Below, in pieces: positions 22,907 to 33,060 of a stretch of 64,000 bases of DNA. Positions within the stretch are counted from its first letter, which is position 1. Each line of letters starts with the position of its first letter. The position numbers and the translations under genes are program-made. Below the pieces are notes generated by a model. That model saw nothing but the letters and a program-made list of their open reading frames with translations, was not told where the DNA came from and ran no database searches. Source of the DNA: an uncultured Caulobacterales bacterium (GTDB taxonomy: Bacteria; Pseudomonadota; Alphaproteobacteria; Caulobacterales; Maricaulaceae); the NCBI GenBank assembly GCA_947503715.1, contig CANNER010000004.1, positions 186,001-250,000 on the forward strand. Direction: 5' to 3'.

Positions 22907-24376
22907 ATGAGGTGTATCACCCTCGACAGTGAGACAGATTTCGACGGCTGGCGGGATGCCGTGCGCCCCCTCCTCGCGGCGCGGATTCCCTGCGAAGCTT
23001 TGGGTTGGCGTGTGGGTAATACTGCAACGGACCTGTTTTCTACGATGGGCGATAGCGACCTCTTCAAAGTCACCGACCATCCACAATATCCCGTCCGGAT
23101 TACAAAGACCCAGGTGGCGATGTGCAAGCGGGTCCTCTGTCACCGCTCTCCGGAACGGCTTTATCACCTCTATGCGACATTGCTGCGATTACAGACCGAT
23201 CCCTATGCCTTGGATGATCCGCTCTTCACGAGCGGGTTATGGGTGCGGGAGGCGGATAAGAATATCCGTCGCGACGTCCACAAAATGCACGCCTTTGTCC
23301 GGTTTAAAAAAGTCGGCGAACGGTTGGTTGGAAATATGATGCGGGAAAATTTCTGCGCCTGGTTTGAACCCGATCACCGGATTGTCGAACATACCGCTGA
23401 TTTCTTCGCCCGACGTTTTACGGGCATGGATTGGTCCATCCTCACGCCCGATGGCTGCACCCATTGGGACGGTAAAAATATCACCGTCTCCCCCGGTGTC
23501 GATAAATCCATGGCTCCGGATGCGGATGACACGGAAGAGGCGTGGAAGGCCTATTACGCGTCCATCTTCAATCCCTCCCGCGTGAAAATCGGCGCGATGA
23601 TGGCGGAGATGCCGAAGAAATACTGGAAAAACCTGCCGGAAGCGGAGTTGATCCCACAGCTTATCCAACAATCGGAAGCCATGAGCCGACAGTTTATGTC
23701 GACACCCGAAACTGCGCCCAACATTCGCACAGAAAAGGTCGCGCCAGAGGTCTACGCCCAGACGACCGCCCCCATCAATATCTCAACACTCGCGGAAGCC
23801 GAAGACGCCGCCCGTCGCTGCACGCAGTGCAATCTCCATTGCAACGCGACGCAAACCGTGTTCGGCCAAGGCCCGATGAGTGCTAAACTCATGTTGGTCG
23901 GGGAACAGCCCGGTGATCAGGAAGATATTGCGGGCGCCCCCTTTGTCGGTCCCGCCGGACAACTCCTCGACCGCGCGTTGAACGAGGCTGGCCTTGACCG
24001 CGGCGGTCTCTACGTCACCAACGCCGTCAAACATTTCAAATTTGAACCGCGCGGGAAGATGCGTTTGCACCGCAACCCTGTCGCGGACGAAATTGAACGC
24101 TGCCGAAGTTGGCTGACGTTGGAGCGGCAATTCGTGAAACCCAAGGTTATTCTGGCCATGGGGAAAACGGCTCTGCTGTCCCTGACGGGCCATAAAGGCA
24201 CACTGAAATCCGTACGCGGCGGAAGTTTTGAAGGGGAGTTTGGCGAGACGATTATACCTACCGTGCACCCCAGTTTCCTTCTCCGCCTGCCCGACCCCGC
24301 CGCACGGGACAGGGAGTATGCGCAATTCATCCGTGATATTTCACGGGCCGAAAAATTGACGAAAGAGGCGGCCTAA
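22907..24376 (+). CDS. DUF4130 domain fused to UdgX-type uracil-DNA glycosylase
   Basis: A 489-residue two-domain protein. Residues 1-260 match the DUF4130 domain that accompanies the radical SAM gene; residues 290-489 are a family 4-like uracil-DNA glycosylase. In the latter I see four cysteine-rich positions near RRCTQCNLHC for a 4Fe-4S cluster, GEQPGDQED near 331, and HPS near 452. The loop RGKMRLHRNP near residue 388 matches the UdgX loop whose histidine forms a covalent link with uracil-containing DNA. It probably marks or repairs uracil in DNA together with the radical SAM enzyme. The stop overlaps the convergent symporter gene by four bases. Confidence 0.9.
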   Translation: MRCITLDSETDFDGWRDAVRPLLAARIPCEALGWRVGNTATDLFSTMGDSDLFKVTDHPQYPVRITKTQVAMCKRVLCHRSPERLYHLYATLLRLQTDPYALDDPLFTSGLWVREADKNIRRDVHKMHAFVRFKKVGERLVGNMMRENFCAWFEPDHRIVEHTADFFARRFTGMDWSILTPDGCTHWDGKNITVSPGVDKSMAPDADDTEEAWKAYYASIFNPSRVKIGAMMAEMPKKYWKNLPEAELIPQLIQQSEAMSRQFMSTPETAPNIRTEKVAPEVYAQTTAPINISTLAEAEDAARRCTQCNLHCNATQTVFGQGPMSAKLMLVGEQPGDQEDIAGAPFVGPAGQLLDRALNEAGLDRGGLYVTNAVKHFKFEPRGKMRLHRNPVADEIERCRSWLTLERQFVKPKVILAMGKTALLSLTGHKGTLKSVRGGSFEGEFGETIIPTVHPSFLLRLPDPAARDREYAQFIRDISRAEKLTKEAA

Positions 24377-25773
24377 CGCATTCTCCCGATGAAAAGAATT
24401 ATCAGACTAACGAACCAGCTCACCCATTTTTCCACGACCTCGGCGACAGGTCCTTCAATATTGTAGGCGATGACTGCTATCGTAAATCCGGCTAAAATCG
24501 CGAGCAACACGGACCCATCGCGCAATGTCCAACCTAAACATTTAACGAGAATCACGGGACCGAACCCAGCGCCCAGCGCAACCCAGGCAAAAAGCACACG
24601 GCTGAAAATTTCCTGTGGAAGAGCCAGTGTCAAAATGACCGCGAAAACCGCTACGCCGACCATAGCAAGGCGCCCGAACATCAACGCGCGTTTCGGGCTG
24701 GCATAGGTCACGCCGCTATCATGCGAGACGGCCGACGCCGCCGCGAGAAGCAGGCTATCGACGGTGGACATAACGGCAGAGAGCACTGCCGCAATCACGA
24801 CACCTGCGAGGACCGGCGGCAGGAATTGTTGCGCCGCCGCGAAGAACAGGCTCTCACCGCCCGTGTCGACATTCAACGCCCGCGCGGCAAAGGCGAGACA
24901 AATGAGACCGGAATAGATCACGACGCCCCAGCCAATCGTGATAGCGGCCGCCTTCTTTCGCTCTCCATCAGAACGGACGGCCATAATCCGGTTTAGGAGT
25001 TGCGGCTGCCCCAATGCGCCCAAACCCGTACCTAGCAAACCCATGGCCAGACCAATACCTGCCATACCTGCAGCGCCATTGGTGAAGCTGAAATAATCAT
25101 GATCTTGCGTGGCATGCAGGGTCTCAATAACAGACCCAAATCCACCCGCCGCCATGACCGTCGCCAGGGGTACGAGCACGCAAGCCAACATCATCACGCC
25201 CGCTTGTAGAGCATCCGTAATACTCGCGGCCCAGAAACCGCCCAACGCGCAGTAAATCACGATGACGACCGCGCCGATAATGACAGCTTCCGCGATGCTG
25301 AGTCCGAAAACCTCACCCAGCGCATTGCCCGCCGCTTGAAACTGACTGGAAATATAAAAGACAAAACAAAAGAGGATGAGCGCCGCGCAGACCAATCCCG
25401 TCACGCGTTTGGCCTTCGGGGCAAGACCTTCCGTGATGAAATCAACAATTGTGATATGCCCCTTGGCCGCCGTCTCTGCGTTCAAGCGTGGGCCCATGAC
25501 AAGCCATGTCATCAGATAGCCGCCAAAAATGCCCGGCACGAGCCAGAGTCCGACAACGCCTTGCGTAAAAACCATGCCCGTAAAGCCCAAGAGGACCCAA
25601 GCGGAACTCGTCGACGCGGCATAGGACAGTCCTGCCGTCCAAGGCCCCAGACCGCCACCCGCGAGGAAATAATCCGACTCATCAGACACCCGTTTCGATG
25701 CCCACCATCCAACGCCCAACAGGACGACTTTATAAGAAATCAGGGTAATTAAAACGACGAGAGTATCAGACAT
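24373..25773 (-). CDS. Sodium:solute symporter (SSS family, PutP-like)
   Basis: A 466-residue inner-membrane protein of about 12 membrane segments. The family signature appears early as SDESDYFLAGGGLGPWTAGLSYAAS; the segment GLGLGALGQPQLLNR resembles the SSS core GLGYFGQPHIL of proline and pantothenate carriers. It probably imports an amino or organic acid with sodium; the substrate cannot be read. It ends four bases into the udgX gene in convergent orientation and has a short promoter region shared with the divergent 25842 gene. Confidence 0.9.
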   Translation of the reverse strand: MSDTLVVLITLISYKVVLLGVGWWASKRVSDESDYFLAGGGLGPWTAGLSYAASTSSAWVLLGFTGMVFTQGVVGLWLVPGIFGGYLMTWLVMGPRLNAETAAKGHITIVDFITEGLAPKAKRVTGLVCAALILFCFVFYISSQFQAAGNALGEVFGLSIAEAVIIGAVVIVIYCALGGFWAASITDALQAGVMMLACVLVPLATVMAAGGFGSVIETLHATQDHDYFSFTNGAAGMAGIGLAMGLLGTGLGALGQPQLLNRIMAVRSDGERKKAAAITIGWGVVIYSGLICLAFAARALNVDTGGESLFFAAAQQFLPPVLAGVVIAAVLSAVMSTVDSLLLAAASAVSHDSGVTYASPKRALMFGRLAMVGVAVFAVILTLALPQEIFSRVLFAWVALGAGFGPVILVKCLGWTLRDGSVLLAILAGFTIAVIAYNIEGPVAEVVEKWVSWFVSLIILFIGRMR

Positions 25774-25841
25774 ATAATCTGCCTTAAGATGACATTTGTG
25801 ATTTTGATAGCCTCTTACGAAAAAAGCGGTATCTTATATCT

Positions 25842-27575
25842 ATGAAGACACTCAATCTCTCGGCCCTTAGCCTCCTTCTTTTCCTGAACACGGCAGGCCT
25901 CGCGCAAGCGCAGTCCGCGCCAGACCTACGCGATATATTGAAAGAGACAGGTTCCAGCACGGCAACATTTAACTGCACGGCCTCAAAGTCGATGTTTGAA
26001 AGCAATAATAAATTGGGTGGATTGGATGCAATTTTCAACTTTGATGGCGATTCCGGTAAAGGTACAAAAACGTTCAAAACCTACACGCGGGAGGCAGCCC
26101 AACGCGCGCTCGATAATGGTTATAATTACGCCATCATGGCACCGCTCTCGATTGGGAATTATCGAAATCAAAGAGAAGTTGTCTATTATGGCTGGGGCGT
26201 TGCCCGTAAAGGGACGCAATATGGGGACGAGCGCAGATCATATAATCTGGGCTGCACAGGCTTAGACGATGTCGCAGCATTTGATTTAATGTGGGACGCG
26301 CGCACGGAAGAGTCGATCGGAGATGAAGGCACATTGATTGACTTGCGTCTGCTCAATGACACGTTGGACCTCGGACTGACGGTTCCGGCAAGATCCCGAA
26401 AAATTCATGATATTCGCTATAAAATTCCGGGAGACCGAGAGCGGATTGCGGCGCAATTTGATGTCAAACAGAAATCGGCATCTTGCAGGACACCCTTGAG
26501 TCCCGTCTCCCTAAGACAGTTCAAACCTTCCGACTCCGCGAGAAATCGTGCGGAAGAAACGGCCTGCCTCGAAAAATACAGAGCTGAAGCCAAAGCCGTC
26601 GACTGGGATAGGTTTCCCCTCTTCGTGAAAGACACGAAAACGGAAAGCGCAACACGCGGCTATGTGCTGAACCGGCCTGACTCAACGGATCCAAAAAGTG
26701 ACGAGATGGACAACGCACTCTGGGGAAAAGGTTGGGTAGACCTCTCAGATGATTTTCAATCGGCATCCGATTTATTGATCCACAATCCATCCCAAAACTT
26801 GCTGCTCATTGCCTCGCAGAATTTGACGGAGACAGAGGCCATTGACCGCGCCGTGTTCCTGACATCTGATATCTATATGTCTGAGAAGAAAACAGGCATC
26901 GCTTTGAACGATAAGACATCTTATTATCGAGGCCGTTTTGACACTAAGGCGCGTGCAATGACGGCGAAACGCCTCAAAAATGCGGAACGTGCAAACCGGT
27001 CGAGCGGCGGTATCAGTGACAGGAAAATTGAGTATAAGCAGCGTGATATCGCAAGAGCGGAAGAGCGTCTGAACGAGCTTCGCGCGGGCGATGACGAAGC
27101 CACAATCGCACAAATGAAAGCTGCGGTCTCAGGCTTTCCGGGCGCAGAATTTGACGCTGATGAAATGCGCAAACAATTAAAAGATGTTAGAGACGCAAAT
27201 ATAAAGGCCAGAGAATCGAAGCTGACGAAATTGCGATCCGAACTGGCTGAAATGACAGCACAGCAAGCCAATGAACGAAGCGCCCAAGCCACCCAAAATG
27301 CGCAAGGCCAAGCGAAGGCGACACAGAACATTCGTCCCAGCGAGGAAACAGCCACAACGTCGGCAGATAAAGGCATTTACCGCGCATTTGAAACATACAG
27401 CACTGTCTTTATTGTCAAGACTAACAGTTTATCCGCCAGTTCCCGCTGCCGGGACGATTATCTTGTCTGCGCGGATAAACTCCAAGCCTATAATGCTTTG
27501 GGCGATCAAGTAGGGAAATCCGGCTTTACGCCGCTTTCGCTCCCTGTTGGATATGAGCCTTATGAAATGCGTTAA
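25842..27575 (+). CDS. Exported protein of unknown function, 577 aa
   Basis: I do not recognise this protein. Residues 1-23 form a Sec signal peptide (LSALSLLLFLNTAGLAQAQ), so the product is periplasmic or secreted. The middle contains YNYAIMAPLSIGNYRNQREVVYYGWG, then a long charged helical region from about 370 to 480 (RDIARAEERLNELRAGDDE and KLTKLRSELAEMTAQQANE) that is a likely coiled coil. The C-terminus has a conserved-looking FETYSTVFIVKTN and a pair of cysteines (SRCRDDYLVC). It is divergent from the symporter gene. Confidence 0.7.
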   Translation: MKTLNLSALSLLLFLNTAGLAQAQSAPDLRDILKETGSSTATFNCTASKSMFESNNKLGGLDAIFNFDGDSGKGTKTFKTYTREAAQRALDNGYNYAIMAPLSIGNYRNQREVVYYGWGVARKGTQYGDERRSYNLGCTGLDDVAAFDLMWDARTEESIGDEGTLIDLRLLNDTLDLGLTVPARSRKIHDIRYKIPGDRERIAAQFDVKQKSASCRTPLSPVSLRQFKPSDSARNRAEETACLEKYRAEAKAVDWDRFPLFVKDTKTESATRGYVLNRPDSTDPKSDEMDNALWGKGWVDLSDDFQSASDLLIHNPSQNLLLIASQNLTETEAIDRAVFLTSDIYMSEKKTGIALNDKTSYYRGRFDTKARAMTAKRLKNAERANRSSGGISDRKIEYKQRDIARAEERLNELRAGDDEATIAQMKAAVSGFPGAEFDADEMRKQLKDVRDANIKARESKLTKLRSELAEMTAQQANERSAQATQNAQGQAKATQNIRPSEETATTSADKGIYRAFETYSTVFIVKTNSLSASSRCRDDYLVCADKLQAYNALGDQVGKSGFTPLSLPVGYEPYEMR

Positions 27576-27755
27576 GGGTTGAACCACGGTCGGCTTAGAA
27601 AGATCATGGATAAGTCAAGAGATCAGTCCGAGACATTCTGTAGTCCCTACAATTATAACCCCAACCTTTGGCACCAACAGGTTCATTGTCGATCCACTCC
27701 ATCTGCATGCGCCGATGATATTGCCCCGCCCTCGTCCCTCCCCTACACGACAGTT

Positions 27756-29546
27756 ATGAAACATCTTCTCCTTGCCTCGACTATTTTTCTCGCCGCATGT
27801 GTGGCGACGGAAACTGCTCCGTCCACAGACCTAAAATCCGCAAGCGCCGTAATGATAAGCACGACACCCACCCCGAAAACGGGCATGGTGGCGGCTGCAA
27901 ATCCTTATGCGACGGAAGCCGGACTGGAAATCTTGCGCGCAGGCGGGTCAGCCGTGGACGCCGCGATTGCGGTGCAGGCCACATTGGGCCTTGTGGAGCC
28001 GCAAAGTTCCGGCCTCGGCGGCGGAGCATTCATGGTTATCTATGATCCGAAAACTGCAAAAGTCTGGTCCTATGACGGGCGCGAAACCGCACCTGCGGGC
28101 GCAGACCCAACCATGTTCCTCGATCCAGAAACGGGCAAACCGCTCGGTTATTTCAACCGTGTTGGGTCGGGCATGTCGACGGGTGTGCCAGGAGCAGTTG
28201 TCATGCTACACCGCGCGCATCAGGATTACGGCGTGATGGACTGGGGTACGCAATTTGACGGATCTATTGAACTGGCGGAAGAGGGCTTTGTCGTCAGTCC
28301 GCGTATGGCGGGATTAGTCAAACGCCTTGCACCCTACATCCTACGCGATGATGCGAATGCCAATGCCTATTTCTTCCCGGACGATGCGCCCATTCCAGAA
28401 GGCTATGTCCGCAATAATCCGGAATATGCGCAAACCCTAAAAGCGATTGCGGAAAACCCACGCGCATTATTGGAAGGCGAAATCGCCGAAGATATTATCA
28501 AATCCATTCGGATGGAACCGCGTCCCGGCACGCTGACCCTCGCCGATATGGCGGCTTATGAACCGAAGAAATCCGAAGCACTCTGCACAGATTATCGCGG
28601 ACATGCCATTTGCGGGGCGCAACCTCCCGCCAGTGGCGGCGTCGCAGTACAATCCATTCTCGGCATGTTGGAAAATTTCGATATGGCCGAGGCGGGCAAT
28701 TCCGCGCTGGGCTGGCACCTCTTCGCCGAAGCCAGCTTTCTCGGCTATGCGGACCGCGATGAGTTCGTGGCCGACCCCGCATTTGTTGAGGTTCCTGTCG
28801 CAGAAATGTTGGATGAGGATTACCTGAAATCCCGTGCCGAATTAATTAAAGTCGACACAGTCAATACCAATGTCACGGCAGGTGACCCCGTAGGGTTTAA
28901 ACCCGGGAAAGATGCCACACCGGACAGTCCGGGCACTTCACATTTCACCGTCGTGGACAAGAACGGTTTGACCATCTCCATGACGACGACGGTCGAAAGC
29001 GCCTTTGGCTCTCAACGGATGGTACGTGGATTCATGCTCAATAATGAGCTGACGGATTTCTCCTCCTATGCCGTGGATGAGGACGGCGTCGCGATTGCCA
29101 ATGCCGTCGCCGCCGGAAAACGCCCGCGCAGTTCGATGTCGCCGCATATTGTCTTCGCGCCGGATGGAGAATTTCTCTTCACGACGGGATCGCCGGGCGG
29201 CAATTCGATCATCGCTTACACGGCGAAAACCATTGTCGGCATGGTGGATTGGGGTCTAAGCCCGCAAGAGGCGATTGAGCTGCCCAATGTTATTGCACGG
29301 AACGGATCGCTGCGTCTGGAAGCCAAGAACCTGAAAGACGCCGAAACGGACGAGTTGGACCGCGGCGCGGGCGCTGTTGAATTCGGTATGGAGGAAGACA
29401 TCGTCTCCGCACTGGAAGAGATGGGCCATACAGTCCGGCGCTCAAAAGGCGAAATTTCCGGCCTGCATATTATCTATCGTCAGGAAGACGGCACACTGAT
29501 TGGCGGCGCGGACCCGCGCCGTGAGGGGACAGCGGAAGCACAGTAA
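27756..29546 (+). CDS. ggt: Gamma-glutamyltransferase, lipoprotein form
   Basis: A 596-residue gamma-glutamyltransferase, which breaks down glutathione and transfers gamma-glutamyl groups. The start at ATG 27756 gives a lipoprotein signal (LLLASTIFLAAC, lipobox LAAC), so it is anchored to the cell envelope; the upstream open frame from 27579 lacks support. N-terminal signature AAANPYATEAGLEILRAGGSAVDAA, then SSGLGGGAF. The autocleavage/nucleophile threonine is T394 in GTSHFTVVD. A GSPGG oxyanion-related motif lies further on. It stands alone, convergent with the DUF421 gene. Confidence 0.93.
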   Translation: MKHLLLASTIFLAACVATETAPSTDLKSASAVMISTTPTPKTGMVAAANPYATEAGLEILRAGGSAVDAAIAVQATLGLVEPQSSGLGGGAFMVIYDPKTAKVWSYDGRETAPAGADPTMFLDPETGKPLGYFNRVGSGMSTGVPGAVVMLHRAHQDYGVMDWGTQFDGSIELAEEGFVVSPRMAGLVKRLAPYILRDDANANAYFFPDDAPIPEGYVRNNPEYAQTLKAIAENPRALLEGEIAEDIIKSIRMEPRPGTLTLADMAAYEPKKSEALCTDYRGHAICGAQPPASGGVAVQSILGMLENFDMAEAGNSALGWHLFAEASFLGYADRDEFVADPAFVEVPVAEMLDEDYLKSRAELIKVDTVNTNVTAGDPVGFKPGKDATPDSPGTSHFTVVDKNGLTISMTTTVESAFGSQRMVRGFMLNNELTDFSSYAVDEDGVAIANAVAAGKRPRSSMSPHIVFAPDGEFLFTTGSPGGNSIIAYTAKTIVGMVDWGLSPQEAIELPNVIARNGSLRLEAKNLKDAETDELDRGAGAVEFGMEEDIVSALEEMGHTVRRSKGEISGLHIIYRQEDGTLIGGADPRREGTAEAQ

Positions 29547-29550
29547 CTTA

Positions 29551-30120
29551 TTAGTCGTCGAGACTGTCGACCTCGGAAAGATTTTTGAGCGTTGAATCCT
29601 CAAAGCCTGCGGGATCATCGGCAGACATTGGGATGACAGAAAAACTTCCATCGGTTTCCAGAACCATTGCGCGGACCTCTTTAATATCAGCAATGCCCGC
29701 ACCCCGCGCGGCGGCCAGAATTTCGCCTTCGCCGACATGGGTTTTTTGCATACCATCCTCGACCAACTCTCCACACCGGACGAGGAGCGTTGGATTATTC
29801 TTGAGTGTCTTGCGGAACATTTTGGAATGCGTACTGATATAGGTCAGCAACCATTGGAACACGATCAGCGCTGTTGCTGCGATAATGGCGGGGCCGAAAT
29901 CATCCGGAGCGACGACGGCGGCGGCGACAATAGAACCAACCGCAACAGTCACGATCCAATCGAAACTGTTCATCTTTGATACGCTGCGTTTTCCGGCAAA
30001 GCGGGTCACAACAATTATGAGAATGTAAATGAGGAGGCAGGCCGTCAAAACACGGATAGGAAGCGCCTCATCGGGCAGGAGTTTAGGATAGATATTCATA
30101 AAAGAAAAAGCCCCCGCCAC
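29551..30120 (-). CDS. DUF421 family membrane protein
   Basis: A protein of up to 189 residues with three N-terminal membrane segments (about 25-45, 60-75, 80-100) and a soluble C-terminal domain. The segment FAGKRSVSKMNSFDWIVTVAVGS is the DUF421/YetF signature. The family's role is not firmly known. The likely start is ATG at the NIYPKLL position, seven codons inside the longest frame. The gene stops four bases after the gamma-glutamyltransferase and lies 18 bases downstream of the histidine kinase, so it is probably in the kinase operon. Confidence 0.85.
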   Translation of the reverse strand: MAGAFSFMNIYPKLLPDEALPIRVLTACLLIYILIIVVTRFAGKRSVSKMNSFDWIVTVAVGSIVAAAVVAPDDFGPAIIAATALIVFQWLLTYISTHSKMFRKTLKNNPTLLVRCGELVEDGMQKTHVGEGEILAAARGAGIADIKEVRAMVLETDGSFSVIPMSADDPAGFEDSTLKNLSEVDSLDD

Positions 30121-30137
30121 GCCGAAGGTTCCACCAT

Positions 30138-31544
30138 TTAGGATTTGGGCAGAGTCAGTTGAAACGTCGTTCCGTTTTCATCAGAGGATAAAAGACATAA
30201 ATCACCGCCCTGTGCCTTCGCGAGTTCCTTGGAAATGGAAAGGCCAAGGCCCGTCGACTTTGTCCCGGCGGAATGGGCTTGCCCACCTGAAAAAGCTTGA
30301 AACAGGTTCTCACGGGCGCGGTCAGGAAGGCCCGGTCCGGTATCAGATATGCGAAGGTCTACGCTGTCCTTCATTATATCTACCCCGACTTTCAATACAC
30401 GATTTGGGCTTTCCGTCGCAGCCATCGCTTGGGAGGCATTACGGAAGAGATTGTGGAAAATGCGGTAAGCATGATCAGGATCGGTGCGCACCATCAGGTC
30501 GGTCGGGATTGTATTCCGAAACCGCGTGCCGGGGAATTGAGCGGTGACATCGGCCGCCGCTTCGCCAATCGTGAAAGCGATACGGACGTCTTGGATTTGC
30601 GGGTCAGCGGTCTCGGCCTTGGAATAGGACAGGACGTCTTCTGTTAAGCTTATCCCGCGTTCAACAGTACGGGTTAGACGTTCGCCCATCGTGGACATTT
30701 TCTCGTCCGGGTTCATGGATAGGCGATCCGAGATGAGAAGTGCCGAGGTTAGAACATTGCGGAGATCATGGTTAATTTTCGCAACAGACATACCCAGCCC
30801 CGCCAGCCGTTCCCGCTGCCGGAAAGCCGCCCGAAGCGATTGTTTGAGGTCAGTAAATTCTCGTTGGAGCTGCCCGATTTCGTCATGACGTTTCGAGCGC
30901 ACCTGGCGCGCACGACGCTTTTCCGGATCCTCGCGAAAGGCCGTCATATCTTCCGCCAATTGCTGAACGGGGCGGATAATCATGGCGGACATCGCCCAGA
31001 AAATCAGGGCGCCCGTAATAATGGCAATAAATACAGAGAGCCAAAATATATTGCGGACATAATCCCGCAAAGCCCAGCGTAATTTATTGCGGGGAATAAT
31101 TAATTCTATCGCGTCCTGCCCGTCAACGGGACTGGCCGCCATAACACGGAGCGAATCCGTTTTATCGCTAAACAAATCACTGAAAGGCGCCGTTAATGAC
31201 GGGAATCTTCCAGACTCGCGCAGGTCAATCATGATGACTTCGCCCGTGATTTCACCGGGCGTACCAAGAACAAGCTCCGTCATCCCGTCACGTTTCGCCG
31301 CCATGACCATCACGTCTGTATCAGCCACAAACTGATCCGTCAGGGTCTGGGACGCCTGATAATCCGGCACACCCGTGAGAGCTTGGGCGAGGAGCCCAGC
31401 CTGTCGAGCCCGGTCTTCCAGCCAAGACTGACGCTCCAGCGCGACTGACGGAATGAAGAGCAGCATTTCCGCCAGCATGACGAACCCAATCGTCAACAAG
31501 AGCAGCTTGGACGACAGACGCCTGGATATGAAACCGTCAATCAT
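30138..31544 (-). CDS. Membrane sensor histidine kinase
   Basis: A 468-residue sensor kinase. Two membrane segments (about 12-34 and 165-188) flank a periplasmic sensing region; a HAMP linker with IIRPVQQL follows. The phosphoacceptor is H259 in KINHDLRNVL. ATP-binding motifs are visible as NLFRNASQAM (N-box), DTGPGLP (G1) and TGLGLSIS (G2). No response regulator is adjacent, so its partner must be elsewhere. It lies just upstream of the DUF421 gene on the same strand. Confidence 0.9.
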   Translation of the reverse strand: MIDGFISRRLSSKLLLLTIGFVMLAEMLLFIPSVALERQSWLEDRARQAGLLAQALTGVPDYQASQTLTDQFVADTDVMVMAAKRDGMTELVLGTPGEITGEVIMIDLRESGRFPSLTAPFSDLFSDKTDSLRVMAASPVDGQDAIELIIPRNKLRWALRDYVRNIFWLSVFIAIITGALIFWAMSAMIIRPVQQLAEDMTAFREDPEKRRARQVRSKRHDEIGQLQREFTDLKQSLRAAFRQRERLAGLGMSVAKINHDLRNVLTSALLISDRLSMNPDEKMSTMGERLTRTVERGISLTEDVLSYSKAETADPQIQDVRIAFTIGEAAADVTAQFPGTRFRNTIPTDLMVRTDPDHAYRIFHNLFRNASQAMAATESPNRVLKVGVDIMKDSVDLRISDTGPGLPDRARENLFQAFSGGQAHSAGTKSTGLGLSISKELAKAQGGDLCLLSSDENGTTFQLTLPKS

Positions 31545-31577
31545 GGCGGAAGCTGTAATCCGTTACGGCGCGGATGC

Positions 31578-33029
31578 CTAGTGGAACTTCGTCCAGAGCG
31601 CGGAGAGCTTTTTCGCTTTTGCATTCTCGCCAAAGAGCGTTTCCGTATACCAACTCCCCGCCGCCCGCTTCACAGCTTCCGACCGTGTGGGGTAAGGCGA
31701 AATGATCCCGGCAAGGCCCGAAATCTTGACGCCATTGGACATGGCAACAGACAGCATGTGAAGAATCTCACCCGCCTGCATCCCGACAACGGAGCCGCCC
31801 AGAATCACGCCTTTCTTCGTCGCGACAATTTTCACGCCGCCCGCTGTTGAACGTTCCGCGATGGCACGGTCATTTTCGTCAAATTCAAAATGGACGGACT
31901 TCACCTTCTCCGCGCCATATTTCTCAATCGCTTGTGCCTCAGTCAGACCAATATTGGCCAGTTCTGGTTCCGTGTAAATCACACCAGGCATGACATTGGT
32001 TGTCGCCTTGGAGAGTTTCTTGTTCAGGAATGGAAGCGGCGGGATAAAATAGAAACCCGTTGTGATCTGCTTGGCGTGGAAACCGGCCGCATGGGTTAAT
32101 CCCCCTCTGCCTTTCACAACATCGCCAGCCGCATAGACCTTCTTATTCGAAGTCCGGAGATTATCGTCGGTGTGAATTCCGCCGCGATCATACTCAATAC
32201 CCGCGGCTTCGAGGCCCAACCCGTTCACACTTGGCGCACGGCCTGCAGCGACGAGGAGATGAGACCCCTGAATGACGGTTCCGTCTTCAAGTTCAATTTC
32301 AACGCCTGTGTCTGTCTTGCGAATTTCTTTTGTATTGGCCGGCGCATGGAAAGTGATCCCTTCATCTTCTAAGGCTTTGACGAGGACTTCCGCATGTTCC
32401 GGTTCATTGCGACCCAGAGGCTTGGCAATATCAATAATGGTCACCTCTGCGCCGAGACGTTTGAACGTTTGACCCATTTCCAGACCAATCGGACCGGACC
32501 CGATGACGAGTAGATGTTTCGGGAATTCAGGGAGGCTGAAGACAGTCTCATTCGTGATATAATCCACCGTGTCGAGACCGGGAATTGGCGGAGCCGATGC
32601 GCGGCTGCCCACGGCGACGATAAAGCGTTTCGCATTCACACGCGCGGTCTTTGATTCAACCGTATTGGCGTCAACAAAATGCGCATGTTCTGTGATGACT
32701 GTCGCGCCAAATCCTTCAAACCGTTCAACAGAATCAACAGGTGCGATCGACTCAATGACATCTTTCACATGGGCTTTCACCGCGCTCCAATCGACTTCGG
32801 GTTCAACGGGGTTAATACCGAATTTTGCACCGGACCGCATGGATTGCGCGACTTTACCCGCTTTCAAAATCGCTTTTGACGGAACACACCCATGGTTCAG
32901 GCAATCGCCGCCCATCTCTTCACCTTCGAACAGGACAACGGAACGGCCCAGATTCGACGCCACCCAAGTTGCCGTCAGGCCGGCAGAGCCTGCGCCAATA
33001 ACGCAAAGGTCAACATTATACTCTTTCAT
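31578..33029 (-). CDS. FAD/NAD(P)-dependent disulfide oxidoreductase (mercuric-reductase-like)
   Basis: A 483-residue pyridine nucleotide-disulfide oxidoreductase. An FAD-binding GAGSAG at 12-17, the redox pair C43/C48 in GGDCLNHGCVPSK, an NAD(P)-binding GSGPIGLEMG near 177, and a C-terminal dimerisation domain are present. No N-terminal heavy-metal domain or C-terminal cysteine pair of true MerA is present, so mercury reduction is unlikely. It is downstream of a TVP38-family gene by 31 bases; this pairing recurs in bacteria and suggests a shared membrane-associated redox role. Confidence 0.9.
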   Translation of the reverse strand: MKEYNVDLCVIGAGSAGLTATWVASNLGRSVVLFEGEEMGGDCLNHGCVPSKAILKAGKVAQSMRSGAKFGINPVEPEVDWSAVKAHVKDVIESIAPVDSVERFEGFGATVITEHAHFVDANTVESKTARVNAKRFIVAVGSRASAPPIPGLDTVDYITNETVFSLPEFPKHLLVIGSGPIGLEMGQTFKRLGAEVTIIDIAKPLGRNEPEHAEVLVKALEDEGITFHAPANTKEIRKTDTGVEIELEDGTVIQGSHLLVAAGRAPSVNGLGLEAAGIEYDRGGIHTDDNLRTSNKKVYAAGDVVKGRGGLTHAAGFHAKQITTGFYFIPPLPFLNKKLSKATTNVMPGVIYTEPELANIGLTEAQAIEKYGAEKVKSVHFEFDENDRAIAERSTAGGVKIVATKKGVILGGSVVGMQAGEILHMLSVAMSNGVKISGLAGIISPYPTRSEAVKRAAGSWYTETLFGENAKAKKLSALWTKFH

Positions 33030-33060
33030 CGGATTATCTCTCTCTTGAAGGTTCCAGCGC

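Noticed and set aside
31578-33029. True mercuric reductase (merA)
   Set aside because: No heavy-metal domain at the N-terminus, no C-terminal cysteine pair and no mer genes nearby.
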